A DNA stretch of 26,691 nucleotides from JAAYDI01 sp052034005 (GTDB taxonomy: Bacteria; Planctomycetota; Planctomycetia; Pirellulales; Pirellulaceae): NCBI GenBank assembly GCA_052034005.1, contig JBPOJB010000069.1, positions 1-26,691 of the forward strand. Reading direction: 5' to 3'. The number at the start of each line of letters is the position of its first letter. The stretch's first letter is position 1. Shown in pieces: positions 1-6,902 of the stretch. The translations under genes and the position numbers were made by a program. The notes under the pieces were generated by a model. That model did no database searches, was not told where the DNA came from, and was given only the letters and a program-made list of their open reading frames with translations.

Positions 1-72
1 GCAGGGGCCCCGGGTCCGAAGCCCGCCGGTGTCTACGCGCGCTCACGTCGTCCGGCTGGCGGCGGACTCCAC

Positions 73-287
73 CTGTGTAACCGCAGGCCCAACGGGCCGC
101 GCGCTGTGGGGAGGCGGTCGGCAGCGAGTCCTCGCCCGGCCCCCGTGCGCAGCGGCATGGACCAGCGCACGCGCCCGGTCCCTCAGCCGCCACCGTCGTC
201 CGCCGCGGGCTCAGGCGCTAGCCGCCGACGTCCAGCGCGCGGGCCGCCGTCCGCCTGACGGCGGACTCTGGCCCTGCGGTTACACAG
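73..287. repeat. Imperfect inverted repeat in the gene-free left end
   Basis: No convincing gene is visible in positions 1-430. The 15-base word CTGTGTAACCGCAGG at 73-87 returns as its exact reverse complement at 273-287. Inside these arms a second, less exact pair of words (near 95-106 and 234-245, GGCC-GCGCGCT type) also faces inward, so the stretch could fold into a long GC-rich hairpin or be a decayed small repeat element. No coding potential supports a transposase. Seen directly; function unknown. Confidence 0.5.
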
Positions 288-320
288 ATCGGCGCCGCGG
301 CTGCCGGCACGATGGGGCCG

Positions 321-343
321 AGGTTGCAGACACTCTGTTTTTT
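321..343 (+). repeat. Dispersed 23-bp repeat, copy 1
   Basis: A 23-base word beginning AGGTTGCAGA and ending in a T run matches positions 4260-4282 at 21 of 23 bases. Both copies lie in gene-free DNA, nearly 4 kb apart and in the same orientation. A shorter related core, CAGACACTCTG, occurs at 3709-3719. This looks like a dispersed intergenic repeat rather than part of a gene. Confidence 0.55.
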
Positions 344-430
344 CGCCGAAACCCGAGTGTCCGCTTCGGTTGCTTTATTCCGATGACGAGAGTCTGTCCG
401 GCATAATCACATCTTCAACATTGCTGCTGC

Positions 431-1300
431 CTACGGCACCTTGACGCCCGAAACGGCAAGGCGGACGCGGTAGAGGCCCGTGCGGCAGGTTATGTAGAGG
501 GTCTTCCAGTCGGCGTCGCCGAAGGCGCAGTTGGCCGGTTGTTCTGGCGTGACGAACGTGCCCAGATGCTTGCCGGTACGATCGAAGACCATCACGCCCT
601 TCTGGGTTGTGCAGTAGACGTTGCCGGCGTTGTCCACTTTCATCCCATCAGCGCCGGGTGTCTGGGCGAACACGCGGCTGTTGGTGAGTCGACCGTCGGC
701 GGCGACATCGAAGGCCCGGATGTGGCCCCGCTCCGTGTCGTTGACGTACAGCGTTTTCTCGTCGGGTGTGAACGCCAACCCATTGGGCATGACGAAATCC
801 TTGGCCAGCAAATCCAGCGTCTTGCCGTCGGCGGAGATTCGGTACACGCCCTGGAAATCCAGCTCCCGTTCTTCGCGTTTCACGCCATAGGGCGGATCGG
901 TGAAGTAGATGGCACCGTCGCTCTTGACGACCACATCGTTGGGGCTGTTCAGTCGCTTGCTCTCGTAGCGTTCGGCAAGGATCGTGACCGCCCCGTCGGT
1001 CTCGGTGCGGGTGACGCGGCGCGAACCGTGCTCACAGGCAATCAGGCGGCCCTGTTTGTCCAGCGTCAGGCCGTTCGCGTTGCGGCTGGGAGAGCGGAAC
1101 GTCGCGCACTTTCCGTCTTTGAAGCGGACGATGCGGTCGGCCGGAATGTCGCTGAAGAGGAGTTCACTGTTCGCGGCCACCCAGACCGGGCCTTCGGTGA
1201 ACTGGAAGTCACCGGCGACTTTTTCGATCGGGGCGTTGAAGTCAATGGCCAACGCGGTGCCGGCCGCCAGGATGCAGGACCATACGATTGCGATCTTCAT
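431..1300 (-). CDS. Secreted SMP-30/gluconolactonase-like beta-propeller hydrolase
   Basis: This 289-aa protein belongs to the SMP-30/gluconolactonase/LRE family, six-bladed beta-propellers that hydrolyse sugar lactones with one bound divalent metal. I chose the ATG at 1300 rather than an upstream in-frame start at 1348 because a GGGAGG ribosome site lies just before it and the protein then begins with a clean signal peptide (residues 1-18, ending TALA). Likely metal ligands are Glu36 in TEGPVW, Asn121 in SPND, Asn173 in MPNG and Asp218 in GADG, matching the family's Glu/Asn/Asn/Asp pattern. Residues 130-136 (IYFTDPP) are also typical. It probably acts in the periplasm or outside the cell on a sugar lactone, but the substrate cannot be read from sequence. 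It stands alone, with no sugar-degradation partner next to it. Confidence 0.88.
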   Translation of the reverse strand: MKIAIVWSCILAAGTALAIDFNAPIEKVAGDFQFTEGPVWVAANSELLFSDIPADRIVRFKDGKCATFRSPSRNANGLTLDKQGRLIACEHGSRRVTRTETDGAVTILAERYESKRLNSPNDVVVKSDGAIYFTDPPYGVKREERELDFQGVYRISADGKTLDLLAKDFVMPNGLAFTPDEKTLYVNDTERGHIRAFDVAADGRLTNSRVFAQTPGADGMKVDNAGNVYCTTQKGVMVFDRTGKHLGTFVTPEQPANCAFGDADWKTLYITCRTGLYRVRLAVSGVKVP

Positions 1301-1327
1301 AGCTGTCGTCCCTCCCTTTCCATTGCC

Positions 1328-1356
1328 GTTGATCGATTTCACCAGCACGATGTCAA
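1328..1356 (-). promoter_or_regulatory. Weak promoter candidate for the SMP-30-like gene
   Basis: Reading the minus strand, a perfect -35 word TTGACA lies at 1356-1351. The hexamer 17 bases downstream (1333-1328, ATCAAC) is a poor -10. The position, about 30-55 bases before the ATG at 1300, is right for a promoter. Because of the weak -10 this is only a candidate. Confidence 0.28.
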
Positions 1357-1461
1357 GTCTCCAATTTCGCGTTTCCTATCGGACTCAGCAAGCCGAGGAA
1401 GCCCGGTGACAACTCGCGGAGCTGCATCTGCAGCATCAGGTACCAGGGCTCAGGGCGGGAG

Positions 1462-1490
1462 GTGAGGGGTGAGGGGTGAGGGGTGAAGGG
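1462..1490 (+). repeat. Short tandem repeat, 7-base unit
   Basis: Three exact copies of GTGAGGG (1462-1482) are followed by one variant, GTGAAGGG (1483-1490). It sits in the gap between the SMP-30-like gene and the next gene and codes for nothing obvious. Such G-rich heptad runs can slip in replication, so length may vary between strains. Confidence 0.75.
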
Positions 1491-1498
1491 TGGCGCTG

Positions 1499-1545
1499 CC
1501 CCAGGGCGGCGCTTCGCGGCTGGACCGCTCAGCTCTGCCCTGGGT
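1499..1545. repeat. Palindromic intergenic element with CCCAGGGC arms
   Basis: The arms CCCCAGGGC (1499-1507) and GCCCTGGGT (1537-1545) can pair around a GC-rich loop. The same arm word CCCAGGGC starts the larger hairpin at 4132-4180, so the two are probably members of one dispersed palindromic family. From memory, closely similar words are frequent between genes of planctomycetes; I could not check this. It lies about 170 bases upstream of the next start codon. Confidence 0.55.
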
Positions 1546-1717
1546 TGGGGATAGTAGAAGCCGTCCAGGAAGGGGGCTGATCAGCCAGCCAATCTCCCCT
1601 CTCAGTTTTCGGTCGCAGTACCGATTGCGTGCGTCATCAGTCTATCGCTGGGCCCCATCATTCTGTCACAATGCTGTGCTGAGAAAGGCGTCATCCCTAC
1701 CGTGTGGAGGTTCAACC

Positions 1718-3637
1718 ATGAAGCACTGCAGCTTCTGTCTCCTGGTTGCAATCTGCGTAGCGTCGACGATTCGGGGCGAAACGACGAACCCGCCGAACAG
1801 CCTTCGCCTCGCAGTCTACGAATCCGAAGCCAATGCGGCGGAATACCGCGGAGTTCATCAATCGCCGCTACGGGCCTGGCTGCAGCGGAATCACTACGAC
1901 TTCGAGGTCATCGGGGATCACACAGTCGCTGATCCTGTGAAGCTGGGACGCTTCGCCGCTGTCATCTCGACCAGCAACTATATCGTTCCTGACACAGCCG
2001 CTGCCGGGTTGGCTGCCTTCGTCAAGGCTGGTGGGCGACTGCTCTGGATCGACGGCCCGGCTCGGTGCCGGGATCGCGAGTTGCTCGCCGTCCTCGGGAT
2101 CGAGGCCGGCTGCACCTACGCTCCGGTCAGCCAGGCTGCCTTTCGTATCCGCAGTGCCGATCATCCGCTTTGCCTGGGCCTGACCGATTTCCAGGCAGCA
2201 GGCATTGGAAACCCGGCCCTGAAGGCCACGGGGCAGGTCCTGGTCGAATCGTCGGCCGTCCCCGCAGACCACCCGTCGCCGCCCGAGGACAGGAGGCATG
2301 TTTTTCCGGCAGTCGTGGTTACAGAGACCGGCCCCGGCGTCGCCGTGCTGCTGAACTGGATCGTCTGGCTCAGCGACTCACCCGAGGCACAGACCCTGTT
2401 GGTCAACTCGCTGGAGTACCTGCTCGCTGGCGCCTTACTCAACGCCGATTCGTGTGCGATCCGTCCGCTACAGATACCGCACGAGGTGCAGCAGCCGGCC
2501 CAGATGCCGCTGCGGTTGTCAGTGATCGCGCGGCCAGCCTACGCTGGCAAGAGAGTCGTGCTGACGGCCCGGCTCACTCGCGCACAAGGGACTGTTGTGG
2601 GACCAACGGTCGAAGTCAGGGCGACGCTCAAGGCGGCCGGGAATGACGCAGCGTACTCACGTGTGGACGCCACTATCGACATTCCCGACGGCGACGATTG
2701 CGACGGTTGCCTCGTCGTGGACGGCGTCGTGGACGGTGCAAGCGTGAAGCCCGTGCGGGTACCGCTGGCCTTGAACGGCCGTGCCGCGGCCCGCATGGCT
2801 GCCGCTCAGGCGGAACGAGGCCGACTGCTGCGGCCGGCGTTTGCTGGACTTCACGGAGACTACGATGCCGAACCGCGGACCAAGGACGGACGGGTCGACA
2901 TCCACCGCCTGTTCCGGCAAATCGAGGCAGCCCACCTGGATATGTACGACTTCCTGATCTGGCATGCCCCGACCGATTGGGACGACTTCCAGCTCTTTCT
3001 CGCCGAAGCGCATCGGCGGCAGTTGAAGGTGTGGGTGACGCTGGTCCCGCCCAGCGAACCGCCCGCCTCCGCCCCCTTCGGGCTCGACTACGTGCGTTGG
3101 GCCGACGAAATCGGCAGGCTGTCCAAACGCTATGACAATCTGATCGCGTTGGTGATCGACGACTTCTGGTCGGACGAGAACCACTCACTGTTCACCCCCC
3201 AGTACATCGCCCGTCTGGTCGAAACGCTCCGCTGCCACAACCCCAAGTTGGCGTTCCTGCCCACGCTGTACTGGAACACGATCGGCGACGCCGAGTTCAT
3301 TAAGAGCTACGGGGCGCTGCTGGACGGCATCGTATTCCCGTACGCAGACCTGGAATCCACGGAGTCGCTCCCGGAGCAGCTGGCCGCCTGCCGGAAGTGG
3401 CTCGGCCCCGACAAGCTGCTCTTGATCAACGTGTACGCTTCGGGGTCGTCCGGCACCAAAGAGCCGGGCCCGCGCAGCCCGGAGTACCTCCGCGACATCC
3501 TGGGCATTTCCCGCCAAGTGTGTGACGGGATCCGGTTGTATTGCCTGCCCAAGAACGATTTCGACGACGCCCGTTTTCGCGTTGTGGCGGAGCTGTTCGG
3601 GGAATGGAGCAGCCAGGAGACCAACCGCCGAAAGTGA
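1718..3637 (+). CDS. Large secreted protein, GATase-like N-terminus and TIM-barrel-like C-terminus
   Basis: I do not recognise a named family for the whole 639-aa protein. The ATG at 1718 is preceded by a good ribosome site (GTGGAGG, 1704-1710) and gives a signal peptide of about 20 residues, so I prefer it to the longer reading from 1490. Residues about 28-240 look like the class I glutamine-amidotransferase-like fold seen in carbohydrate-active proteins (FVKAGGRLLWIDGPAR near 101-116). Residues about 250-350 look like a beta-sandwich. Residues about 370-630 resemble a glycoside-hydrolase-like TIM barrel, with WVTLVPP (439-445) and an acidic stretch VIDDFWSDE (479-487) that could hold active-site acids. 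A role in extracellular polysaccharide handling is inferred from architecture only. No partner gene is adjacent. Confidence 0.8.
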   Translation: MKHCSFCLLVAICVASTIRGETTNPPNSLRLAVYESEANAAEYRGVHQSPLRAWLQRNHYDFEVIGDHTVADPVKLGRFAAVISTSNYIVPDTAAAGLAAFVKAGGRLLWIDGPARCRDRELLAVLGIEAGCTYAPVSQAAFRIRSADHPLCLGLTDFQAAGIGNPALKATGQVLVESSAVPADHPSPPEDRRHVFPAVVVTETGPGVAVLLNWIVWLSDSPEAQTLLVNSLEYLLAGALLNADSCAIRPLQIPHEVQQPAQMPLRLSVIARPAYAGKRVVLTARLTRAQGTVVGPTVEVRATLKAAGNDAAYSRVDATIDIPDGDDCDGCLVVDGVVDGASVKPVRVPLALNGRAAARMAAAQAERGRLLRPAFAGLHGDYDAEPRTKDGRVDIHRLFRQIEAAHLDMYDFLIWHAPTDWDDFQLFLAEAHRRQLKVWVTLVPPSEPPASAPFGLDYVRWADEIGRLSKRYDNLIALVIDDFWSDENHSLFTPQYIARLVETLRCHNPKLAFLPTLYWNTIGDAEFIKSYGALLDGIVFPYADLESTESLPEQLAACRKWLGPDKLLLINVYASGSSGTKEPGPRSPEYLRDILGISRQVCDGIRLYCLPKNDFDDARFRVVAELFGEWSSQETNRRK

Positions 3638-4057
3638 ATCTCGGCTGCGCACTTCTCTCTCAGCGGTCGGGAATGAATCGGCCCGTTCGAGCGTCTTGTA
3701 ACAAGAGACAGACACTCTGACTTCGAGGGGCCAGTAGGGGGTGGCACGGGGTAAACACCCGGGCTGTCCGGGGCGCATAGGAGGTGCAATACCGCCTGGA
3801 AGGCTGGACACGCAGCGCGGTGCGGGTCGCCTGGACGAAGCGGACGAGGGGTGGTCCGGACGCCCCGTATGCCAAGGGCCCAGGCCGCTGCCAAATGCCG
3901 TACCCGCGCGCACGCCGGGCGCGGCATGATCAGCTCTCGGGTGTGACGATCGGCACACGGAGCACCCGGCGGTTAGGTGAACACGTTGCGACGAGGGTGT
4001 CCACACGCGGCTCTCGGTCAGCCATTCATGCGCGACTCACACCGACGCACCTTGGGT

Positions 4058-4276
4058 CAGAGTGTCCGTGACCTCGCACGACAATTCTGGTCATAGTTGC
4101 TTCCAGTCGCGAAGCGACGGCCAAAACACAGCCCAGGGCAAGCCAACGCGAGCCCGAGCGAGCGTTGGCGTCGCCCTGGGTCGACGGACCCAATCCACGG
4201 TAGCCACAACGTGGCGGCCCTAACGCGAGCACATCGACGACGCCGCAGTCGCTCGCCAGAGGTTGCAGATACTCTG
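4058..4276. repeat. Possible MITE-like unit bounded by imperfect inverted ends
   Basis: The word at 4058-4074 (CAGAGTGTCCGTGACCT) is an imperfect reverse complement of 4260-4276, with 13 of 17 bases agreeing. The palindrome at 4132-4180 lies between them. A unit of about 220 bases with inverted ends, no coding capacity and an internal hairpin fits a miniature element, but the ends are diverged and no target duplication is clear. Confidence 0.3.
4132..4180. repeat. Strong palindrome (stem-loop) with CCCAGGGC arms
   Basis: The left arm 4132-4149 and right arm 4162-4180 are near-perfect reverse complements (CCCAGGGC...CCAACGC against GCGTTGG...GCCCTGGG) around a 12-base loop. One base is unpaired in the right arm and there is one mismatch. 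A small hairpin GTCGC-GAA-GCGAC precedes it at 4107-4119. There is no T run, so it is not a classical terminator. From memory, near-identical palindromes are scattered between planctomycete genes, suggesting a REP-like family. Confidence 0.7.
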
Positions 4277-4282
4277 TTTCTT
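4260..4282 (+). repeat. Dispersed 23-bp repeat, copy 2
   Basis: This matches 321-343 at 21 of 23 bases in the same orientation. The copy sits about 60 bases before the first of the two direct repeats that bracket the RHS remnant. No gene overlaps it. Confidence 0.55.
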
Positions 4283-4342
4283 GGCTCTTCGGCCCGCGGC
4301 GATAGAAGCTGAGGCCCCGAAACCAGCGCGCCTGTCTCGGGG

Positions 4343-4361
4343 ATTAATGAGTCTTGACCCC
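4343..4361 (-). repeat. 19-bp direct repeat flanking the RHS remnant, copy 1
   Basis: The plus strand reads ATTAATGAGTCTTGACCCC. The second copy at 4765-4783 differs at one base. On the minus strand, the direction of the RHS remnant, each begins GGGGTCA and ends CTCATTAAT. From memory, words of this type (GGGGTCAGG...ATT) occur beside transposase and RHS remnants in many environmental bacteria; I could not verify this here. Confidence 0.7.
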
Positions 4362-4629
4362 TGGCTTCCCTTTTTGGCTTTCACGGTTGCCTGCCAGAAG
4401 GTATTCGAGCGTCTCCCCCCAGGACCTTCGCCAACGTGGCGCAAAACTGCCGGTGAACACATTACTCCCGACGTAGGACAGATCCGGCCCTGCGAACATC
4501 GATGCAATCGGCAACTCCGCAAGTGCTTGTGCGCCAGTAATACTGCCTGTGATGACCAATTCGTCTGGCAGCCTGTCATTTCCTTGAAACGCAACAGGCG
4601 CAATTCGAGCACGATTCCCCACAGCCACA

Positions 4630-4749
4630 TCCCTCGGCCGTGAAGCCGAGCGGATTCTCGCTGATCCACCTGCCCACAGCGGCATCGTAGTACCGAGCGC
4701 GATTGTACTGAAGCCGCGTGGCCGTGTCGAACTCGCGGCTGGTGATGAG
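4630..4749 (-). pseudogene. Remnant of an RHS/YD-repeat protein core
   Basis: Reading the minus strand from 4749 gives LITSREFDTATRLQYNRARY, followed by YDAAVGRWISENPLGFTAEG. This is the conserved C-terminal RHS-associated core (Y-N-R-A-R-Y-Y-D, G-R-W-I-S, N/D-P-L-G-F). Intact RHS proteins run for well over a thousand residues, with YD repeats before this point and a variable toxin-like tip after it. Here a stop codon lies directly before the leucine codon and the frame loses similarity after the Gly at 4632, where a small deletion may have shifted it. No start, no YD repeats and no immunity gene are visible. It is a decayed fragment, probably left by recombination of an RHS cassette. Confidence 0.75.
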
Positions 4750-4764
4750 CTAGCGGGTCTTCAA

Positions 4765-4783
4765 ATTAATGAGTCCTGACCCC
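4765..4783 (-). repeat. 19-bp direct repeat flanking the RHS remnant, copy 2
   Basis: The plus strand reads ATTAATGAGTCCTGACCCC, one base different from 4343-4361. It stops 16 bases beyond the edge of the RHS similarity. The two copies enclose about 400 bases that contain the whole recognisable RHS piece. Confidence 0.7.
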
Positions 4784-4886
4784 TTTTCGCTTTTCGGGCG
4801 GCGCGGTTGACCCGCGATGCCGGCGGCAGTAGGTTGGACCGTCGTCGCGGGATTCCTGTCATGCACAGCTTCGGGGGAGGCAAGTC

Positions 4887-6338
4887 ATGTGTACGCATTG
4901 CACACGCCGGCAGTTTCTCGGGACCAGTATGTTGGGCGGGATGGCGTTGGCCTCCAGCCAGGTGGTCGCGCTGGACGACGCGGCCAGCGCGCCGCAGCCG
5001 CCGGCGGACAAGGTGCGGATCTGCGTCGTGATGGCGGGCGCGCCCGGGGCACGTAGTTGGGCCCTGTCGGACACGGAGGTCACGGCGATCAAGGCTCGAC
5101 TGGTGGAGGCCGAGAAGAACCTGAGCAACGTCGAGTTCGTGATCGGCCAGGCGGCCACGGCCGCCGAGACGGCTCAGCTGCTGGAGGCCGCCGGGCCGGA
5201 CGCGCCGGTGCTGGCGGTCAGCACGGACATCTTCGGGCTGAGCCAGGGCGTGATGCCGACGATCTTCGCAGCCGGCCGGCCGGTCGCCGTATTCCACATA
5301 CCGGTCATCGGCGGGCACGACTGGTGCCTGGTCAACCCGTGGCGTGCGGAGGGGCACCGGATCACGTTGTTCAACACGAGCGACTACAACGAGCTGGAGC
5401 AGGCGGCCGCATTGCTCCGCGTGGTCCCGCTGTTGCGTCGGAGCCGCGTGCTGATCTCGCCGCCCTTCAAAGGCACGCCAGCCTCCTACGCTCCGGACCT
5501 GGTCAAGGCGCGGCTGGGCGTCGACCTGGTACCGATCGCCGACGGGCGCTACGACGCGCTGCTCCAGGGCGTGGACTCCGCGGCAGCCGAAGCGGACGCG
5601 CAGCAATGGATCGACGGCGCGCAGCGGCTGGTCGAGCCGGAGCGCGAGGATGTCGTCAAGGCGGCGAAAGCCGGCCTGGCGCTGCAGCAGCTCATCGCGG
5701 ACAGCCGGGCACAAGCGCTGTGCGTCGGGACCTGCATGGGCTGGCTCCCGCGCGGGTTCCCCTGCCTGGGCTTCTCACGCCTCAACGACCGCGGCATCCC
5801 GGCGGCATGCGACGGCGACGCGGACTGCGTCCTGACCATGCTCATCTGTCAGCACGCCTGGAACCAGCCGGGCTTCCTGGGCAACGCGGCCGGCGTGGAC
5901 ACGTCCCGGAACGCGTTCCACCTCGCACACTGCTCCGCGCCCCTGCGGATGGACGGGCCCCACGGGCCGGCCGCGCCCTATCTGCTGCGGCGGCACGCGG
6001 AAATGCGAGGCGGGGCCGTGCCGGAAGTCCACTACCGCATCGGCCAAACCGTCACGTTCACCAAGCTGGTCCACCTCGAGACGCTGCTGGTGTTCACGGG
6101 GACGATCGTCGAGGTTCCGGAAGTGCCCGCGGGCACCGAGCGCGGCTGCCGTACGGAGCTGGTGGCGGAAGTGCGCGATGGCGACAAGCTGCTGGCCAAC
6201 TGGGGCGGCGGAGCGCTGGGCGCCAGCGCCACCGACTATTACGCCTCGCTGCACCGCGTCATGTACTACGGCGATCGCACGCGGAGCATCCGGCACCTGG
6301 CTCACCTGCTGGGACTCAAGGTGGCCGAGGAGGTGTAG
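4887..6338 (+). CDS. Tat-exported sugar-isomerase-like protein (fucose/arabinose isomerase fold)
   Basis: This 483-aa protein starts at ATG 4887 after a GGGGGAGG ribosome site. Its N-terminus MCTHCTRRQFLG followed by a hydrophobic run is a twin-arginine signal, so it is folded in the cytoplasm and then exported. The body resembles the L-fucose/L-arabinose isomerase superfamily: an N-terminal Rossmann-like half (residues about 43-230) and a conserved core at 279-312 with GFSRLNDRGIPAACDGDAD. In relatives the equivalent motif usually reads ACEGD with a metal-binding acid; here Asp309 would replace Glu. His347 in FHLAHCSAP is a candidate third ligand. True isomerases are cytoplasmic, so export and the altered acid argue against simple sugar isomerisation. 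The substrate is unknown. No sugar kinase or transporter is adjacent. Confidence 0.82.
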   Translation: MCTHCTRRQFLGTSMLGGMALASSQVVALDDAASAPQPPADKVRICVVMAGAPGARSWALSDTEVTAIKARLVEAEKNLSNVEFVIGQAATAAETAQLLEAAGPDAPVLAVSTDIFGLSQGVMPTIFAAGRPVAVFHIPVIGGHDWCLVNPWRAEGHRITLFNTSDYNELEQAAALLRVVPLLRRSRVLISPPFKGTPASYAPDLVKARLGVDLVPIADGRYDALLQGVDSAAAEADAQQWIDGAQRLVEPEREDVVKAAKAGLALQQLIADSRAQALCVGTCMGWLPRGFPCLGFSRLNDRGIPAACDGDADCVLTMLICQHAWNQPGFLGNAAGVDTSRNAFHLAHCSAPLRMDGPHGPAAPYLLRRHAEMRGGAVPEVHYRIGQTVTFTKLVHLETLLVFTGTIVEVPEVPAGTERGCRTELVAEVRDGDKLLANWGGGALGASATDYYASLHRVMYYGDRTRSIRHLAHLLGLKVAEEV

Positions 6339-6367
6339 CACGCCGCGCGGGACCGGCTGGCAGCCTC

Positions 6368-6838
6368 TCACCCTCTGGCGCGTTGGCAGGCGGCGACAGC
6401 CAGCTGGTCGCAGCGCTCGTTCTCCGGGTGGCCGCTATGGCCGGCCACGCGGGTGTACTTGATCGTATGGCGTTGGGCCAGCTGATCGAGCCGCCGCCAC
6501 AGGTCTTCGTTCTTCACGGGCAGGGAGCGTTGGCCCTCGCGCCGCCGCCAGCCGTTCCGCTTCCAGCGGGACAGCCACTCCTGGAGCCCCTTGCCGACGT
6601 AGACGCTGTCGGTGAAGAGTTCGACGCGGCAGGGGCGCTTGAGCGCCTCCAAGCCGCGGATCACCGCGAGCAGCTCCATGCGGTTGTTGGTCGTGTCGCG
6701 CTCGCCGCCCGACTCCTCTTTCTCCCGGCCGGTCGCGGTGTGGCGCAGCAGGTAGGCCCAGCCGCCCGGACCCGGGTTGCCGCTGCAGGCCCCGTCGGTA
6801 AACAAATGCACCTGAGCGGGTGTGCCGTCTTGTGTCAT
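6368..6838 (-). CDS. rnhA: Ribonuclease HI
   Basis: This 156-aa enzyme degrades the RNA strand of RNA-DNA hybrids such as R-loops and primer remnants. I chose ATG 6838 over an earlier in-frame start at 6922 because the family fold begins immediately after it (QVHLFTDGACSGNPGPGG) and the length then matches the usual 150-160 residues. All catalytic residues are in place: Asp in FTDG, Glu in NNRMEL, Asp in LFTDS, His in AGHSG and Asp in ERCDQLA. The basic stretch WKRNGWRRREGQRS is the handle region that grips the hybrid, as in E. coli RNase HI. It follows the histidine kinase gene by 64 bases on the same strand and may share its transcript. Confidence 0.96.
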   Translation of the reverse strand: MTQDGTPAQVHLFTDGACSGNPGPGGWAYLLRHTATGREKEESGGERDTTNNRMELLAVIRGLEALKRPCRVELFTDSVYVGKGLQEWLSRWKRNGWRRREGQRSLPVKNEDLWRRLDQLAQRHTIKYTRVAGHSGHPENERCDQLAVAACQRARG

Positions 6839-6902
6839 CGGTGGTCCTGTCCGGAGAAGCTCGCGTTGGCAGACAAACAGATCGCAGCCGGGCCCCGCAT
6901 GC

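Larger units (their letters stand above)
3638..4340. other. Gene-free stretch rich in small repeats
   Basis: No open frame here has a ribosome site, a recognisable domain or a signal peptide. What can be seen is a near-palindrome TCTTGTAACAAGA at 3694-3706, the core word CAGACACTCTG at 3709-3719, the hairpin at 4132-4180, and a loose inverted pair at 4058-4074 and 4260-4276. The stretch continues into the RHS remnant at 4630-4749. It reads as a graveyard of small mobile or repetitive elements. Confidence 0.5.

Noticed and set aside
29..406. 125-codon open frame in the left end
   Set aside because: Arg/Ala/Pro-rich product with no ribosome site or domain. It runs across an inverted repeat and a dispersed repeat, so it is most likely open by chance in GC-rich DNA.
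539..1465. Long plus-strand frame opposite the SMP-30-like gene
   Set aside because: It mirrors the minus-strand gene, which has a signal peptide, ribosome site and family motifs. The plus product resembles no known family.
1462..1490. Possible CRISPR-like repeat run
   Set aside because: The units are 7 bases with no spacers, so it is a simple tandem repeat. No other regularly spaced repeats exist in the window.
4344..4685. 113-codon minus frame containing part of the RHS region in another frame
   Set aside because: The conserved RHS core is in a different frame, and the end of this product (KGKPGVKTH) is just translation of the direct repeat. Treated as part of the decayed stretch, though a diverged RHS tip cannot be fully excluded.
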